A stretch of DNA of 64,000 nt from Trichobilharzia regenti (taxonomy: Eukaryota > Platyhelminthes > Trematoda > Strigeidida > Schistosomatidae): contig OX235264.1 of assembly GCA_944472135.2 (NCBI GenBank), forward strand, positions 89,352,319 through 89,416,318, given 5' to 3'. The position numbers and the translations under genes were made by a program. The stretch's first letter is position 1, and each line of letters opens with the position of its first letter. Below are positions 11,154 through 24,109 of this stretch, one piece after another. The notes beneath the pieces were generated by a model. It saw only the letters and a list, made by a program, of their open reading frames with translations. It did no database searches and was not told where the DNA came from.

Positions 11154-14100
11154 ATGTCAACCACAACGGAGATGCCGGAGGCGGAGACCCCAGGTGACCT
11201 AGTTAGGGGTTTCGTGTCAAATCTTGAGCGAAGGCAAAGAAATCTAGTAAAACGGAAGGTAAATGCGTCATACATAGTGATTTTTGTAGAGCAAATTGGA
11301 TGGATATCGTGAGAAACTACAAAAAGGTGAATCGCTGAAGGAAGAACAAAAGAAAGCCGTGGAGAGTTATGACGTCGTTGTACAAAACATTTCGTTTGTG
11401 CAGGAAGTAGTGAATCAAGCCAAAGATCTCATTTCAAACATGGAAGCGATGAGTGAAAAACTGATGTCCCAGATTGAGGCGGAACATGAAAGGCATACAC
11501 TTACACATTTGAGTGTCCAATTGTGCTTGCAACGTTTTCTTTATTCTCTGGATATACCGACAGTACGTTCAGCTGTGGTAAAATCTTCATCAGAAAGTAG
11601 TCTCAAGCTGCTTGACGCATTGCGAAATCTTATGACACCACCGGTGGTTGACAATTGGCCAGGATGTAGCTCATCTGCTTTGGCATCTGCTCCTGAATTT
11701 TTGCAGGCACGAGATGATATTAAGGCTATAGCAACAAATACTTACAACTTCACAAGTGGGCGTTCAATACCTGTCCCGCTCCCAAGCGACTTGGAGGAGT
11801 TTCGTAAGAAAAATACGACTTTCAAGGATGCTCGAAATCTCTGCTTTCGTCTTCTAGCAAACCCCACCGTTCAGCAGTCTTTGGGTTTAATCGAAGAATG
11901 TGAAGCAGTTAATATGGTCGATCCAATACAACCAGCTGCTGAAACCCCAGATACCACTGGTTTCACAGGTCCTGTTGATATGTCATCTGCCCCCCAGCAT
12001 GAATATACCCCAAATGAGCCCAGTCATATCACCCCTGCGGATGAGCCGGTTGACCAGGTCATTCGGCCACTCAACAATACATTTAATTTCATTCAGGTAA
12101 GCAGCATTAAGATTTCATTATATGTTCGTCAAATTGATCGCCATGGACGTTGTGTGAATGAGTTGTTTATTCAAAGTTAACTAAAAATTGGCTTTTAATA
12201 CCAAGTTATTTTGTATTCAGTGGTAATTAGAATAAATGAAGACTTGCAATGTTTTTTAATCTCATGGAAACTCATGCATCTCGCATCTTGATTCAGTGTG
12301 TAAAGATGGATTCATACCATGCATCTTATACGTACAGCATTAGGCAAGAAGTCACGCGCTGATTTATTTTATGCAATCCTATTATCTGTTTTCGACATAG
12401 AACTTTGCACAAATGTGCGGAAGTTCAAGTCGCCACATTCCGTGTAGCACGCGAAGCAAGAGAAGAAAGTACAAGAAAAGCATAATAGAAACAGTGAGCA
12501 GAGGTGTGAGACAAAGGAGTAATAAAGAAATACAAAACAATTTCATTGAAGATCATAAGTCACAGGGAGTGGATGCATCTGCGCCACTGAGAACGATTTT
12601 GAGCCATGTCACCAATTGTTTCCAACCATAGATTTTTGCCGTCCCGAGGACCCCAGCCTGGAAGTCTACACCTTTCTACATGGCTTAGACCAACTGTTGT
12701 GGATTTCATTGACTGATGCCAAGTTTTTGTTTGACCGCCGCTAGCTTTTTTCCAGCCTGACCCTATATCCGCTAACATAGCTCGTCGAGGGAGGCGATGA
12801 CTTGGCATACGTAACACATGTCCTAACCATCTCAGTCGATGTAGCTTCACGACTTCGTCGATTGATTTCCCCTGTTTACCTAGAACTCTACGCCTAACCT
12901 CCATGTTGCTCACCTTATTATGCCACTTTACACGGGAAATAGAACGCAGGCACCTATGTTCAAAGGCAGCTAGTCTTTTCATGTCTTCCACTCTCAGTGG
13001 CCAGGTCTCACTCTCAGACATAAAGGAGGACGGAGCGGACTGATGAGCAGTACACCCGCCCTTTGGTCGATAGTCGAACATCTCGTCTACGCCAGAGTCG
13101 GCGTAAACTAACAAATGCGAAACGAGCCCCTTGTATTCGTGCTGAGATTTCGTCAGAGATCAGCCCGTTGGGGCTGATTGTACTTCCCAAATAAGTGAAG
13201 CGGTCAACGTGCTCTACCACTTCACTTCCTATTTTTAAATTAGGCGTCGATGTAGTCCAGTCCTGTAACATCATCTTGCATTTGGCGGGAGCGAATCGCA
13301 TGCCAAACATTCGTAGATTGCTGTTCAAGGTGTTTAGAAGACTCTGCATTTTGTCAGCGTCTTCGCCTAGAAGGACTATATCGTCTGCATATTCCAAGTC
13401 AACGAGATTATTCCCAGGTAGCAAGTCAATCCCTGAATCGCTGAAGTCACCTAGGGTTAAGTCCATTAACACATCTATGATGAAGTTGAATAGTAAAGGA
13501 GATAATGGGCATCCTTGACGGACACCACAATCCTATTATACGTTAAATGAAGCAGGTGAGGTGTATAATGCATACTAATCAAACCAGCTATAACTTTATT
13601 TGTTATCATGTATCAGGACTAGTATTCAGACGTGCTTTTTAAAGTTAGCTCATCCTAAAAAAACGACCTCAGAGACATCCACCAGTAACAGTTTAATGAT
13701 ACTGTGGTGAAGTTTTCTATCTGTTACTTTATTTGCTGGTTGTGACATTCTAAAGTTTTCTATCGCCTAAGCTCATCTACCTCGATTTGATGTTTTGCAC
13801 TGCACGATAGCTTTTACAATTTCTGCCTTCTATTACGTAGCCGTTTACAGTAGGTTTGAGGAAGGATTTAATTCAACATGGAATAATGCCATGTCCGGCA
13901 TTCTCCTTCCTGGGCAAACTATGTCACTTAATGTAGGATTAAGATGGGAGTGCTAAGGGTGATTATGATGACAACTATAAACTGCAAACTTATTGTACTA
14001 AGCTATGTAAGATGCAACAACTTACATTCTCTGACATTTACGGCGTTAAATTCTAATGGTTAGTAGAGTTTAACTCACTACACTCGAGTCACTTTCATTT

Positions 14101-17100
14101 GAGGTCTGTGCCATATCACTTATACGAAGGATTAGGATATGGACTGCCATTTTAGGAGATGGTGTAGACGATTGAAATTCACAGAACTACTAGGACACTT
14201 CAATACCTTGGTTTGTATTTCTTATTTGACATTCTCGCGTGTGACTATTATTTACTGTCTTGCAATTTTTTGTAGTGTGGGTATGTGGAAAACTTAAAAA
14301 GCATAATTGTCTTTGATTGCAAGTGATTGCGTTCAGTCTCCTTTAAGTAGTATAATGTGGGTAGAATTAAGGCTAGACATGGTTTTAGTTGAAGGGGTAT
14401 GTTGATCGATAAGGCTTAAAATCTACAGCGATCGACGTCTTACGACTTAAAGACCATCCCCAAAGTTATCAGGTTGATTAATTGAGGGAGATTTGTCGCC
14501 TATAAACTGTGGTTATCAATAATTTACATTCCAAAGGGACTATCTCTGATTCCCATACATTACATATTGGAGTCAATCCAGACAAAAAGTCATCACCATC
14601 ACCCTATGCACCTCTGCAGTCGTTAGGTTAGGTCCTGCTGCTTTGCTTCGTGGATAAGACAGTTTTTGCGGCTTCAATAAAGGTTAATGAACTGGCATAT
14701 ACTGGCATACTGTCGAAAACAGACAGACATATACACTCCATACAGCTAGGCGTTGGCTGCTGGTTGTTTAACCTGGCTGCAGACCAGTTGAAAATATTCT
14801 CAAACGTTCCATCCATTCATTCTGAGAGATAATTAAAACAACTGTTTTCACAAGTTTCTCTGCTTTCTATTGGTTGTTTACAACCCGTCCCTCTAACGGG
14901 CTTAAACAGTTGGTAGGTGTTTTATGCTGCTGATGCTTTCCCATCTGTCTTGCTCTCCTCTGCCACCACTGTTCTTGGTCGTGGCACAAAACTTCAGCTA
15001 GCTTGCGTTCTAGCAGTCTTTGCTCCTCGTCATCTTCGGAGTTTCCTAGACCCACTCTTAGTGCGTCCATTATATCGGATAAAATAGCAGAAATTCACTT
15101 TTATTTACTAATCCTTGGTTTCAGGCCGTCGACAGTCTTTGCCAGTATTTCTACCATCGACTAAGCATGATGTCAGGTTTCATCAGGGCGAGTTTTGCAG
15201 TCATTCAGAGACACGTTTATTTATCTTCCAGAAAACGATCGTGACATCGTCAAGCTAGTAGGTAGTAGTTTTGTAACCATCTGTTCCCTAAGCTCGTCTT
15301 GTAGTAGGACTAAAACGCAGTGGTAGTCTACGCAAGTGTTCCAAAAAGAGCGCGGATTTATCTACCCATTCCACTGGCACCTTATTGTTAAGTGGTCCAT
15401 TGTTGGTTTGATGTTGCAGGTTGCCATGTGTAGAAGGATCTCTCCTTATGCTTGAAATTAGTGCTGACCAAGAACGGACGATTATCTAAGCTGTAAAAGA
15501 CGATCACTTTTATGGAGCGCCTTGGCTGATCGGCACCACTTGAACACTCTTAATAAGATGACTAAATATAAGTGCTTTGCTTTTTGCAGTAAACTAGATA
15601 GCATTGGATAGAACATATCCTTTGCTCTATCCGGAAGTGTCAGTTGAATTGTGAGCGGAGATGATCAAAACATGTTGAGGGATGTCACAGTCATTCCCTC
15701 TAACGGATCATTTTATTGGATAACACACGACCGTCCTGTAGAATCTAAATGGTGATTCCCGCTCTGTGCATTCAGTGCTATTACTACACGAGCAACTCCA
15801 AGTGACTAACTGAAGAATCTCCAAACGGTCTTGATGTGAATTGTGTAGATTCATCTTTCTGGCCAGGCAGGGTTGAGTGGATAGCCTCACACGTGTTTCT
15901 GAAGGAATATAACTGTAGCCCGAGATCCCATAGGTCTAGCTAGTAAGGCATGTTAGCTGATTTAGCAAAGCGTCCGAAGGATGAAAGCTCTAATATGAAG
16001 TTGGTACTACTGCTACACATCTGTTTGTCGGCAGTACGACTTCTCCCTCAAATATCTCACTTATTGTAGGAGACCTACATCATATGATGGCAATTGGTTT
16101 TAGTCTAACAGCTGTTCAAACGACCTATCTGGCATGGTAGAATCTGCAGAAACGTTGTTTCCATTCAATGTAGCGCACTGGTTCACTGATAAGCACTACA
16201 TTGAGGCAGCAGCTATCAGCCTGGATGTGTAATGCTGGAAGCTAATAATGTTTTGACATTTCACTATTTTGCTATGCGTGAAATTGTGTAACAATATATT
16301 GTGGACATACGTTAGGGATAGTAAAACTGGAATTTACCATTTCAATATGTAGTGCTAAACATTTTGCTTTTTAGGCCTCCAGGGTTGTTCATTCACAAGT
16401 TCCAATTGAACCTCCATCTGGTTTCGATGAAATGATACCCGATAATCATGTGCAAACTAACACAAGTGTGCCATGCTTCAATAACCACAACTTCGCAGAT
16501 AACGACGTCGACCACTCAGTGATGCCCAGATTGGATCAGCAGTACGTTTTGGAAATTCCTGAAGCAGAACCGCGGAAAACTGATACGTGTGAGCGCAGTC
16601 CATCATCATTACCAACAGCGGAGATAGTGAGACAAGCTTCCCCCTATAAACCAAATATTGTAGCACAAGACGAAAGGGATATAAATATTAACGGAAATAA
16701 GCCAATTTCTTATGCGGATTCAGTTCGGAAGCTTGGACAAGTCAACCAAAATCTTCGACAAGATATTACGTCTACGAAAAAGGTCGACCGCGCATTTGAG
16801 GATGGCAATCGTGAGGCTGAACAGTTTGATCAGAATAATCGTGGTCACTCCAGAGGTGGCTTCCGTGGTCGCATTACCGGTGAAAGTCGAGGGGGACGTG
16901 GTGGTAAGTTTCTAGTTTCGTTTCACTACAATTTTATGTTGTGGCAATGGTATCTCAAAATACTGGATATAGTAAAATACTTTTGGAAAGAAGAAAAAAT
17001 TTAACGAAAAAATTAAGATAATAATATCTTGTCTATTACAATGTCTCTGTTATAGTGGAAGTTTGAATTTCTCATGTGTGCAGTCCTAAATGTGTGTCTA

Positions 17101-17444
17101 TTTGGTCGTCAAACATGAATTTTGTGACTGATAATTCTGATCAGTGATTGGAAGTTACTCAAGCATCTATGAAACGTCCCTTCTACAATATAAGGCTTCT
17201 AACGTTCTGTCAATTTGCATTCTATGTACCACTCATATATCAAAAATCAATCGAGATATAATTATTTTTTAGGATATGAAATTGTATATAATCTTCCTGA
17301 CAATATAATATAGTTTTTGTTTTTATTTCACCAGGTGCTCCAAGGCGCAATGCTGGGCAACGAGGTGGCAGTTTCGGAGCTCATCCTGGTCGTGGCGGTG
17401 CACCTCGCGGAATGCCAACTGCGTTCGCTCAACCCACGTACTGA
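11154..17444 (+). CDS. CAPRIN1: Caprin-family RNA-binding protein (complete, 4 coding exons)
   Basis: Exons 11154-11258, 11290-12096, 16375-16903 and 17335-17444 join in phases 0, 0 and 1 with GT-AG borders and give 516 codons. Caprins are cytosolic RNA-binding proteins of mRNP and stress granules that bind G3BP and FMRP. Evidence: residues 10-60 form the caprin coiled-coil start (NLERRQRNLVKRKSKLDGY, YREKLQKGE); residues 60-190 match the helical dimerisation region; the word TFNFIQ ends exon 2 and equals the G3BP-binding YNFIQ motif of human caprin-1; residues about 455-516 are rich in RGG/GRGG, an RNA-binding tail. The first ATG of the open frame was chosen; a 5' untranslated exon may exist. 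Intron 1 is only 31 nt, while intron 2 is 4.3 kb and carries LINE copies. Reading on past exon 2 would give a truncated form ending at 12180. Family identity is firm; caprin-1 rather than caprin-2 is inferred because no C1q domain is present. Confidence 0.92.
12370..13525 (-). mobile_element. 5'-truncated LINE in caprin intron 2 (RT C-terminus)
   Basis: Minus-strand frames 13472-13014 and 13114-12560 together give the end of a non-LTR reverse transcriptase: LEYADDIVLLGEDAD (the YADD catalytic box), [18 protein letters not shown], then [24 protein letters not shown] and WRRCIHSL. A 4-bp insertion (AGAG, near 13014) separates the two frames. The 3' untranslated tail runs to about 12370, past CGACATAGAACTTTGCAC. 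Close copies occur at 50295-51300 (same truncated type) and 46135-46480 (tail only). It resembles schistosome SR/Perere LINEs; the exact family is not certain. It is antisense to caprin. Confidence 0.8.
13526..14627. other. Caprin intron 2, no feature seen
   Basis: AT-rich intron sequence without coding signal, recognised repeat or RNA gene. Confidence 0.4.
14628..16240 (-). mobile_element. Decayed LINE remnant in caprin intron 2
   Basis: Minus-strand frame 15070-14867 reads EQRLLERKLAEVLCHDQEQ then WWQRRARQM, and 14816-14628 reads FENIFNWSAA. This order is the linker between endonuclease and RT of the SR/Perere-like LINEs, as in the copy at 12370-13525. 15080-15900 is probably decayed endonuclease. 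Segment 16080-16150 shares words such as TGGCATGGTAGAA with the insertion at 45552-45985 and is probably LINE 5' sequence. No intact frame survives. Confidence 0.45.
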
Positions 17445-17502
17445 TTCCTTTAGGAATCTGGCTGAATTTGTTGTCCTACATTAGGCCAATGGCTTATTGA
17501 GC

Positions 17503-17508
17503 AATAAA
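17503..17508 (+). promoter_or_regulatory. Candidate poly(A) signal of the caprin gene
   Basis: AATAAA lies 59 nt after the caprin stop codon. It is the first canonical signal after the gene, which implies a short 3' UTR. Confidence 0.6.
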
Positions 17509-18485
17509 TTTCGGCTTTACTATTTGTATGATACTGCATTTTCCTTGATAGGTTGACAATCGCACTGTGGAACATTTCAAAGTTACACTGATTTGTAAAC
17601 AGTGTGACGCTTGTGACTAGTTTTCCCTCACCAGCGATCCTGTTGACATTTTCACTCACTCTTTAAAGTTAACTTTAAATACATTTTTGGAAATAACTTC
17701 AGTTTTTTCGTGGAAAGTTGTTGGTTTTACTTGTGGATATTCTATCGAAACCATCGCACTGGTGCTAAACTTGTCACCAGCAGACCAAAAATACAAACTT
17801 TTAAAATCCATCAGTGTAATGCTTCTGCAGACTAAGGCTTTAAATTAAAGTAAGATTCTCGATTTCCCAGCTGAGTTGAAGTCAAGAAGCAAATTTTAAA
17901 GGCGAATGACTACATTAGGGTTCTCATGGTAATCGGCTTGCGTGTGTTTTCATATGACTGTAGGGTGACCGCACTACAAAATCTCACTTGTAAAACTTTT
18001 CGTTTTAGGTGGTTGCATTGCCTAAATGTCTTGACGTTTGTTTTCAATGTGTGGTGAAGTAATATCATGTTATCTAGTGGATGCTAACTGGCGGTGGCAT
18101 CCAGGATGGAGATTTCGTCCTGGGTATGCTTGCAATCCTCAATGAGTGATGGTTCCAAGTGGGATGAAATGCGCATCCTGTATTTCAATGCTTGTCAATA
18201 TCCAAATTACTTTATGTTAATCCTCAGGTATCGCCGAATCATCCGTACTAGTAGCTGACATTTCAACAGATGCTGAACATTTCGGTTTAGTGAATCAACG
18301 GGAAAATCAAAGCTGAACTACACAAATGTCATCAATCTGTTGCAGCTAATTAAACCTCTATAGAACCAATACTGAGACTAGTAAATTGCGACATTTTGTC
18401 TGATTGAGTGATAAATTTGGACCATCATATGGTAAGCAACCTTGCCAGATACTAGCTTGCTAGGCTACTAGCTTACTAGTTTTCT
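17509..18485. other. Downstream flank of caprin, no feature seen
   Basis: About 1 kb between the caprin poly(A) signal and the RTE element. No coding frame, RNA gene or repeat was recognised. Confidence 0.4.
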
Positions 18486-18650
18486 CGCCGGTCCCAAGCC
18501 CGGGTAAAGAGGGAGGGTTGGGGCGTGGTGCTAGCAACTCCACCCCTGTAAAACAACCAAATCGCTACAGAAACTTCAACGAATAAATATATTAAAAATT
18601 CTAAAAACATAAGCAATAGCCTTACTTTTCGCTGGAATCGGGGAAGTGAA

Positions 18651-19916
18651 ATGACGCAGGCTGGTGAAAGCCTTCGGGAAGCCAGTCAGCCGATGTGCCT
18701 TCTTTCGATGAAAGCAAAAGTAAGGATGGGTACCTGGAATGTTCGTACAATGTACGAAACTGGAAAGGCTGCCCAGATAGCCGCTGAAATGAGAAGGTAC
18801 AGAATAGAAGTGTTGGGAATCTGCGAGAGCAGATGGAACGGAACTGGAAGGTGCCAACTACCTACTGGAGAGACAGTAATCTATTCCGGCCACCTAGAGG
18901 ACAACCATGAGCACACCGAGGGAGTGGCCATCATGATGTCACCAACAGCAACCAAAGCTCTCATGCAGTGGGAACCAATCTCCTCCAGGATAATGACAGC
19001 CAGGTTCAACTCAAAAGGAAGGAAAGTTACAGTCATTCAATGCTATGCGCCTACAAACGTCTCAGAACAAGAGAAGAAGGAGGCGTTCTACAGACAACTA
19101 CAAGCAATAATGGACAACGTCCCAAATGGCGATATCAAAATCCTGATGGGCGACATGAATGCGAAGCTGGGAGGAGACAACACAGGAAGAGAACTCACCA
19201 TGGGTCGTGAGGCCCTCGGTGAAATGAACGACAATGGTGAACTCTTCTCAGACTTCTGCGCCTTCAATGATTTGGTGATTGGTGGTAGTGTGTTCAAACA
19301 CAAGGATATACACAAGACGACATGGATTTCACCAGATGGAAACACCAAGAACCAAATAGACTTCATCTCAATTTCAAGAAAGTGGAGACGGAGCCTACTG
19401 GACACAAGGTCAAGGAGAGGAGCAGATGTGGGTTCAGACCACTATCTAGTAGAAGGGACTTTCAAGGTGAAACTAAAAGCCTCGAGGATAGCTGGGGATA
19501 GGCCACAATGCAAGTTCAACACTCAATTACTGAAGGACACAACCACAAAAGACACTTTCACTGCAACTGTCAGAGCAAAGCAGGAAACACTACGCGACAT
19601 CACTGAAGAATCATGCGTGGAAGAACATTGGAAGTCTCTGAAGGCGATTCTCAACGAAACGTGTTCAACGGTTCTAGGAAGAAAGAAGAGACAAGACAAG
19701 GAATGGCTCTCAACGGACACTTGGAAATTAATAGAAGAGAGGAGAATGGTGAAAGAGAAAATGATTCAATGCAAGGACGGACAGGAGAAGGAGACGATGA
19801 GCTCAACTTACAAAGCATTGGACAAAGAAGTGAAGAAAAGTGCTAGGAAGGACAAAAGACGATTCTACGACAACCTGCCACTGAAGCTGAGAAGGCAGCA
19901 GGCAAAAGGGACCTGA
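18651..19916 (+). pseudogene. RTE endonuclease and linker (N-terminal half of the polyprotein)
   Basis: An open frame of 421 codons encodes the AP-endonuclease that nicks target DNA for target-primed reverse transcription. Visible blocks: GTWNVRTM near residue 26, ICESRWNG (catalytic Glu) near 58, GDMNAKLGG near 166, NQIDFISIS near 226 and SDHYLVEG (catalytic Asp-His) near 258. The rest is a basic linker. The frame breaks at about 19880: the alternative frame continues AAGKRDLRTLYQITKS into RT. The endonuclease itself has no internal stop, so it decayed little. Confidence 0.85.
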
Positions 19917-21568
19917 GGACACTATATCAGATAACCAAATCTCTATCCGGGAAGAGATCAACACAAGCGAAACCTATAAAAGACAGCCAAGGGAAGCCCA
20001 TTACCAAGGAAGAAAAACAGATTAAACAATGGGCGGATCACTTCAAAGGACTCTTGAACCGACCATCACCTGCAACCCGTCCAGAAATACCAACAACAGC
20101 GCGCACACAACTGCAAGTTGACACCAATCCTCCAACGAGAGCTGAAGTCTTGAATGCAATCAAACTTCTGAAAGCTGGAAAAGCAGCCGGACCAGATGGA
20201 ATACCCCCTGAAGCACTGAAAGCAGACCCAGAGACTACAGCAGACATGCTGACTCCATTATTGCAAAAGGTCTGGAAGGAGGGAAAGGTGCCTACTGACT
20301 GGAGGAAAGGTTACCTCGTGAAACTACCAAAGAAGGGCGACTTAGGCCCACTCTGCAAGAACTGGCGAGGAATCATGCTCCTATCGACGCCAAGTAAAAT
20401 CCTGAGTCGCATCATCCTGGAGAGATTAAAGGACGCACTGGAGACAGAACTCCGACCAGAACAAGCTGGATTCAGGAAAGGCAAATCATGTACTGACCAA
20501 ATTGCAACTCTACGCATCATCATCACAGAACAAAGCATGGAATGGCAATCAAACCTCTACCTCAACTTTATAGACTTTGAGAAGGCCTTCGACAGCGTTG
20601 ATCGTGAAGTAATTTGGAAATTACTCGAGTACTATGGCGTACCCCAAATATTCATCAACCTTATTCAACAGCTGTACGACAACGGCACCTGCCAAGTGAT
20701 CCACAACGGAAAACTCAGCGAGGCGTTTGGAGTAAACACAGGAGTCAGACAAGGGTGCTTACTATCACCAATGATATTCCTAATTGTGGTGGACTGACTG
20801 GATTATGCGTCAGACAGTGGGAAACGAGAAGACAGGAATATCCTGGACCGACGTGAAGAACCTAGAAGACCTGGATTTCGTGCGTGGATGATTTATGTTT
20901 GATGTCACACACAATCGAAGACTTACAAGCGAAAACCGACAAACTGGTCGAAGAAGCAGCCGGCGAAGACAGGACTCCAGGTAAACATAGACAAGACGGA
21001 GGTTATGAAAATAACCAACCAACAACAGCAACAACATCCAACGTCAATCACCATCAACGGGAGGGATTTGAAAGAGGTTACTTCATTCACTTATCTAGGG
21101 AGCATTGTCTCAACTACAGGAGGAGCGGACGAGGATGTCAAATCGAGAATCGGGAAGGCGAGAAACACATTCATCAACCTGAAATCAATCTGGAAATCTT
21201 CGTCACTCAGCATCACCAACAAAATTCGGATTTTCAATACAAACGTAAAGTCAGTTCTTCTATACGGATCAGAAACTTGGGGGCGGGTCACAAAGAATAT
21301 TTCCAAAAGGTTGCAGACCTTTATTAACAACTGTCTTCGCTCTATACTGAAGATCAGATGGCCGGAAAGAATCACCAACAAGGAATTATGGGAACAAACA
21401 AAGCAAGAACCAATCGCCCAACAAATATGCAGGAGAAAGTGGAGATGGATCGGACACTCGCTGAGGAGACCGCTGGGTGACATCGCGCGTCAAGCCCTCG
21501 AGTGGAACCCGAAAGGGAAGCGGCGTGTGGGACGTCAGTGCAAGGGTGACATGGAGGAGATCGTGTGA
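19885..21568 (+). pseudogene. RTE reverse transcriptase, frame-shifted
   Basis: Frame 20054-20797 holds RT blocks AGPDGIPPEALK, LPKKGDLG, NWRGIMLLSTPSK, EQAGFRKGKSCTDQ, FIDFEKAFDSVDR and GVRQGCLLSPMIF. A TGAC duplication at about 20796 causes a stop, and an insertion near 20885 destroys the FADD catalytic box, which the copy at 23237-23680 still shows as DFADD. The C-terminal part (21005-21568) has [21 protein letters not shown] and GHSLRRP. The final coding part and 3' end lie between 21568 and 21685. Confidence 0.85.
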
Positions 21569-21700
21569 AGAGGAGTTGAAAGAATATGGATTAACATGGA
21601 TGCAGGCGAAAAGTACAGCAGAAGACAGAAGCAAATGGAGACGTGCAGTTGAAGCCCTATGTTCCACTAGGAACCCAAGGGAGCAATAATAATAATATCG

Positions 21701-22524
21701 CAAGCGGTACCGTTGCACTGTGTGATATGAGTTTCAAGGTAGATTTTATGTTGAAATGACATTATTTAGGAAACTGTAGCCTATCACTTACGCCTCTAGA
21801 CCGTAGAGTACTGGTTTAATTCCTAACGGGGTTCGTGTATGTACACTTATACATCCCAAACTATTGTGAAGCAGCCGTTTATTCCGTAATGATTTCTGGT
21901 GAATACCAAATTGAAATTGGTTCTTGTCAATGGCAATCTTGAAACATACCAACTCTAAACGAGCACGATTTCCGAATAATAAAGAATTTTCAAGAGTTAG
22001 CTTACAGGGAATGATTTGCTTAGAGTTTTATCACAGACTAATATAATTTGGAGAATCATTGCAAACTAACTGGAAGTACTGGACAGTATTCAGAATTGTG
22101 AAGATAATAAAGTATAGATACATTCGTGCTACTAAGGTATACTTTCAGGTTGTATCACTTAGTTTTAACATAAAGTGGGCCACGACCAGACAGTTAACAC
22201 ATCTGTATTTCTCTGGAATATGAGCTGACTGATTTCGTGAGTCGATGTTGTTTCATAGCCTAATTACATTTATTTCACCAGTTTTGTAGAGATTGCGTCA
22301 ACACTGCGTAGTCAGGAAGACAATGGTTTAGCATGCGTTTCACATATTTCGACTACCTCACCTGGCCACCAATAACAAACTAACTAACTTATCTTCTTTA
22401 CACAGTATTCTAAGTATAATTTCGACATCATCCGAGAAAAATACTGTGAACTCCATCCTGCCAATGTCGTTTATTTTCAACAGCTGTATTTCGTAGAAGC
22501 CATCAGAATGCTGTATTATTATAT
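21701..22524. other. No feature seen
   Basis: About 820 bp of AT-rich sequence between two RTE copies; no coding signal or recognised repeat. Confidence 0.4.
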
Positions 22525-23790
22525 TATTTTACTCTTTAATTCTTAGAGGAACTTAGGGCTTCAGCTGCTCGTCTCTATTGCCTTCGGTTTTCTGCCAACT
22601 TTTTCACTCCGCTCTAAGTTTGCCCACATGCTTTCATCTCCTCTTCACATGACCTCCTCCAAGTCACCCTTGCACTGACAACCAACTCGCCGCTTCCCTT
22701 TCGGGTTCCACTCGAGCAATGGCTTGTCTAGTGATGCCACTTGATGGTTTCCTCAGAGTATGGCCAGCCAATCCATCTCCATCTATTTGTTTCACAATCG
22801 GTTCCTGGTTGATTCGCTCATTGCGAGAGATCTTTGTTGCTGTTCTTTTCTGGCCATCTGATCTTGATTATTGAGCGAAGACAACTGTTAATGAAGGTCT
22901 GAAGTTTGTTTGAGATGCTTTTTATGACTCACCAAGTCCCTGATCCGTATAGTGAGTAGCACTGCCTGACTTCACATCGGAGTTGAAAATCCGGATGTTA
23001 TTTTCCTTTTGCATTCTGAGTGCTGTTGACCTCTAAACAGACTTGAGAGTAATGGAAGCTTATCTTGCTTTTCCGATTCTGGCTTTGATATCCTCGTCAG
23101 TTCCGTTGGCGCATAGTTGAAACGATGCTTCCCAGGTAGGTGAAGGAGGTTGTTTCTTTCACGTTCCTTCCATTTATTCTGATTGCTGTCTGTTGTTGTT
23201 GCTGTTGGTGTTGGCCAGGAATCTTCATCACCTTTTTTATCTATGTTCACCTGAAGTCATATCTTTGATGTTTCTTCTGCCAACTTGTTGCTTTTTACTT
23301 GCATATCTTCCAGTTTTTGGGGAATCAGACATATCATCGGCGAAGTCCAGATCCTCCAAGTATTTTGTGTGAGTCCATTTTATGCCTGTTTCCTCATTGC
23401 CCGTTGTCTGTCTCATTATCCAATCTACTGCAATCAGGAAGATGATTGGCGATAGTAGACAGCCTTGCCTCACTCCCGTCTTTACATCGAAGGCTTCCGT
23501 AAGTTTCCCGTTGTGGATTACTTGGCATGCAGCATTGTCGTATAACTGTTGGATGAGATGTATAATTGTCGATGGGACCCCGTAGTAGCGAAGTAGTTGC
23601 CAAATGACCTCTCGATTGACGCTGTCGAAGGCCTTTTCAAAGTCGATGAAGTTGAGATAGAGAGGTGACGGCCATTCCAAGCTTTGTTCAATGATGATCC
23701 GTAGTGTGGCGATTTGATCAATACATGACTTGTTTCTCCTGAATCCAGCTTCTTCCGGTCGAGGTGGTTGAATGCTGTAAATCTAACAGT
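22525..23790 (-). mobile_element. 5'-truncated RTE LINE, copy 2
   Basis: The minus-strand frame 23680-23237 gives FIDFEKAFDSVNR, TGVRQGCLLSPIIF and LEDLDFADD, so the YADD-like box is intact here. Further 3' the reading is broken but continues through the LPLLSSL and RTGKSRVH-like end region to a tail rich in ATT on the + strand near 22520-22540. It is truncated upstream at about 23790, inside RT. Sequence distance from 18486-21700 is visible, so the two are separate insertions. Confidence 0.75.
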
Positions 23791-24109
23791 TGTCTTTGCA
23801 TACATATAGTGCTTTCATTTAAACAGCATATATGGTGCAAGCTGGTGAATACCCCGGAGAACTTTTGTATTTTTCGAAAATATCATTAATAGCCACAGTA
23901 TTTTGTGAATCAACTTCAAGTTTTCTGCACTGCTAAATGAATATCTTGATAACGAAGTAAGTTATCACACTGGTATACTATTCAATACGTGTATTATAGG
24001 AGAGAGGAAAAGTAAATCCAGGCATGAGCTAAGCAACTTAAATTCGCTCCATGGAAACCATTCACAATCATTAAAGAAATACGTAATTTTTAGAAATGTA
24101 GCTTTATCC

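Larger units (their letters stand above)
18486..21700 (+). mobile_element. Nearly full-length RTE-clade LINE
   Basis: A 5' UTR with CCGGTCCCAAGCCCGGGTAAA-type sequence (about 18490-18520) is followed by an apurinic endonuclease, a linker, a reverse transcriptase and a tail of AAT repeats (21686-21697). The order and the single long polyprotein are those of RTE LINEs; SR2 is the named schistosome member, and identity with it is not proved. Three frame breaks (about 19880, 20796 and 20885) make it inactive. Two shorter relatives lie at 22525-23790 and 48349-49050, both on the other strand. Confidence 0.85.

Noticed and set aside
12097..12180. Caprin exon 2 reading through to a stop at 12180 as the true C-terminus
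   Set aside because: A consensus donor (CAG/GTAAGC) follows TFNFIQ, and exons 3 and 4 continue in the right phase with the RGG tail; kept only as a possible minor form.
12560..13114. LINE segment that seems to have a 34-residue insertion before SETWPLR
   Set aside because: The apparent additional residues are the preceding conserved segment read in the wrong frame; the cause is a 4-bp insertion.
18576..23805. Several long open frames antisense to the RTE elements
   Set aside because: They are shadow frames of the endonuclease and RT coding strands.
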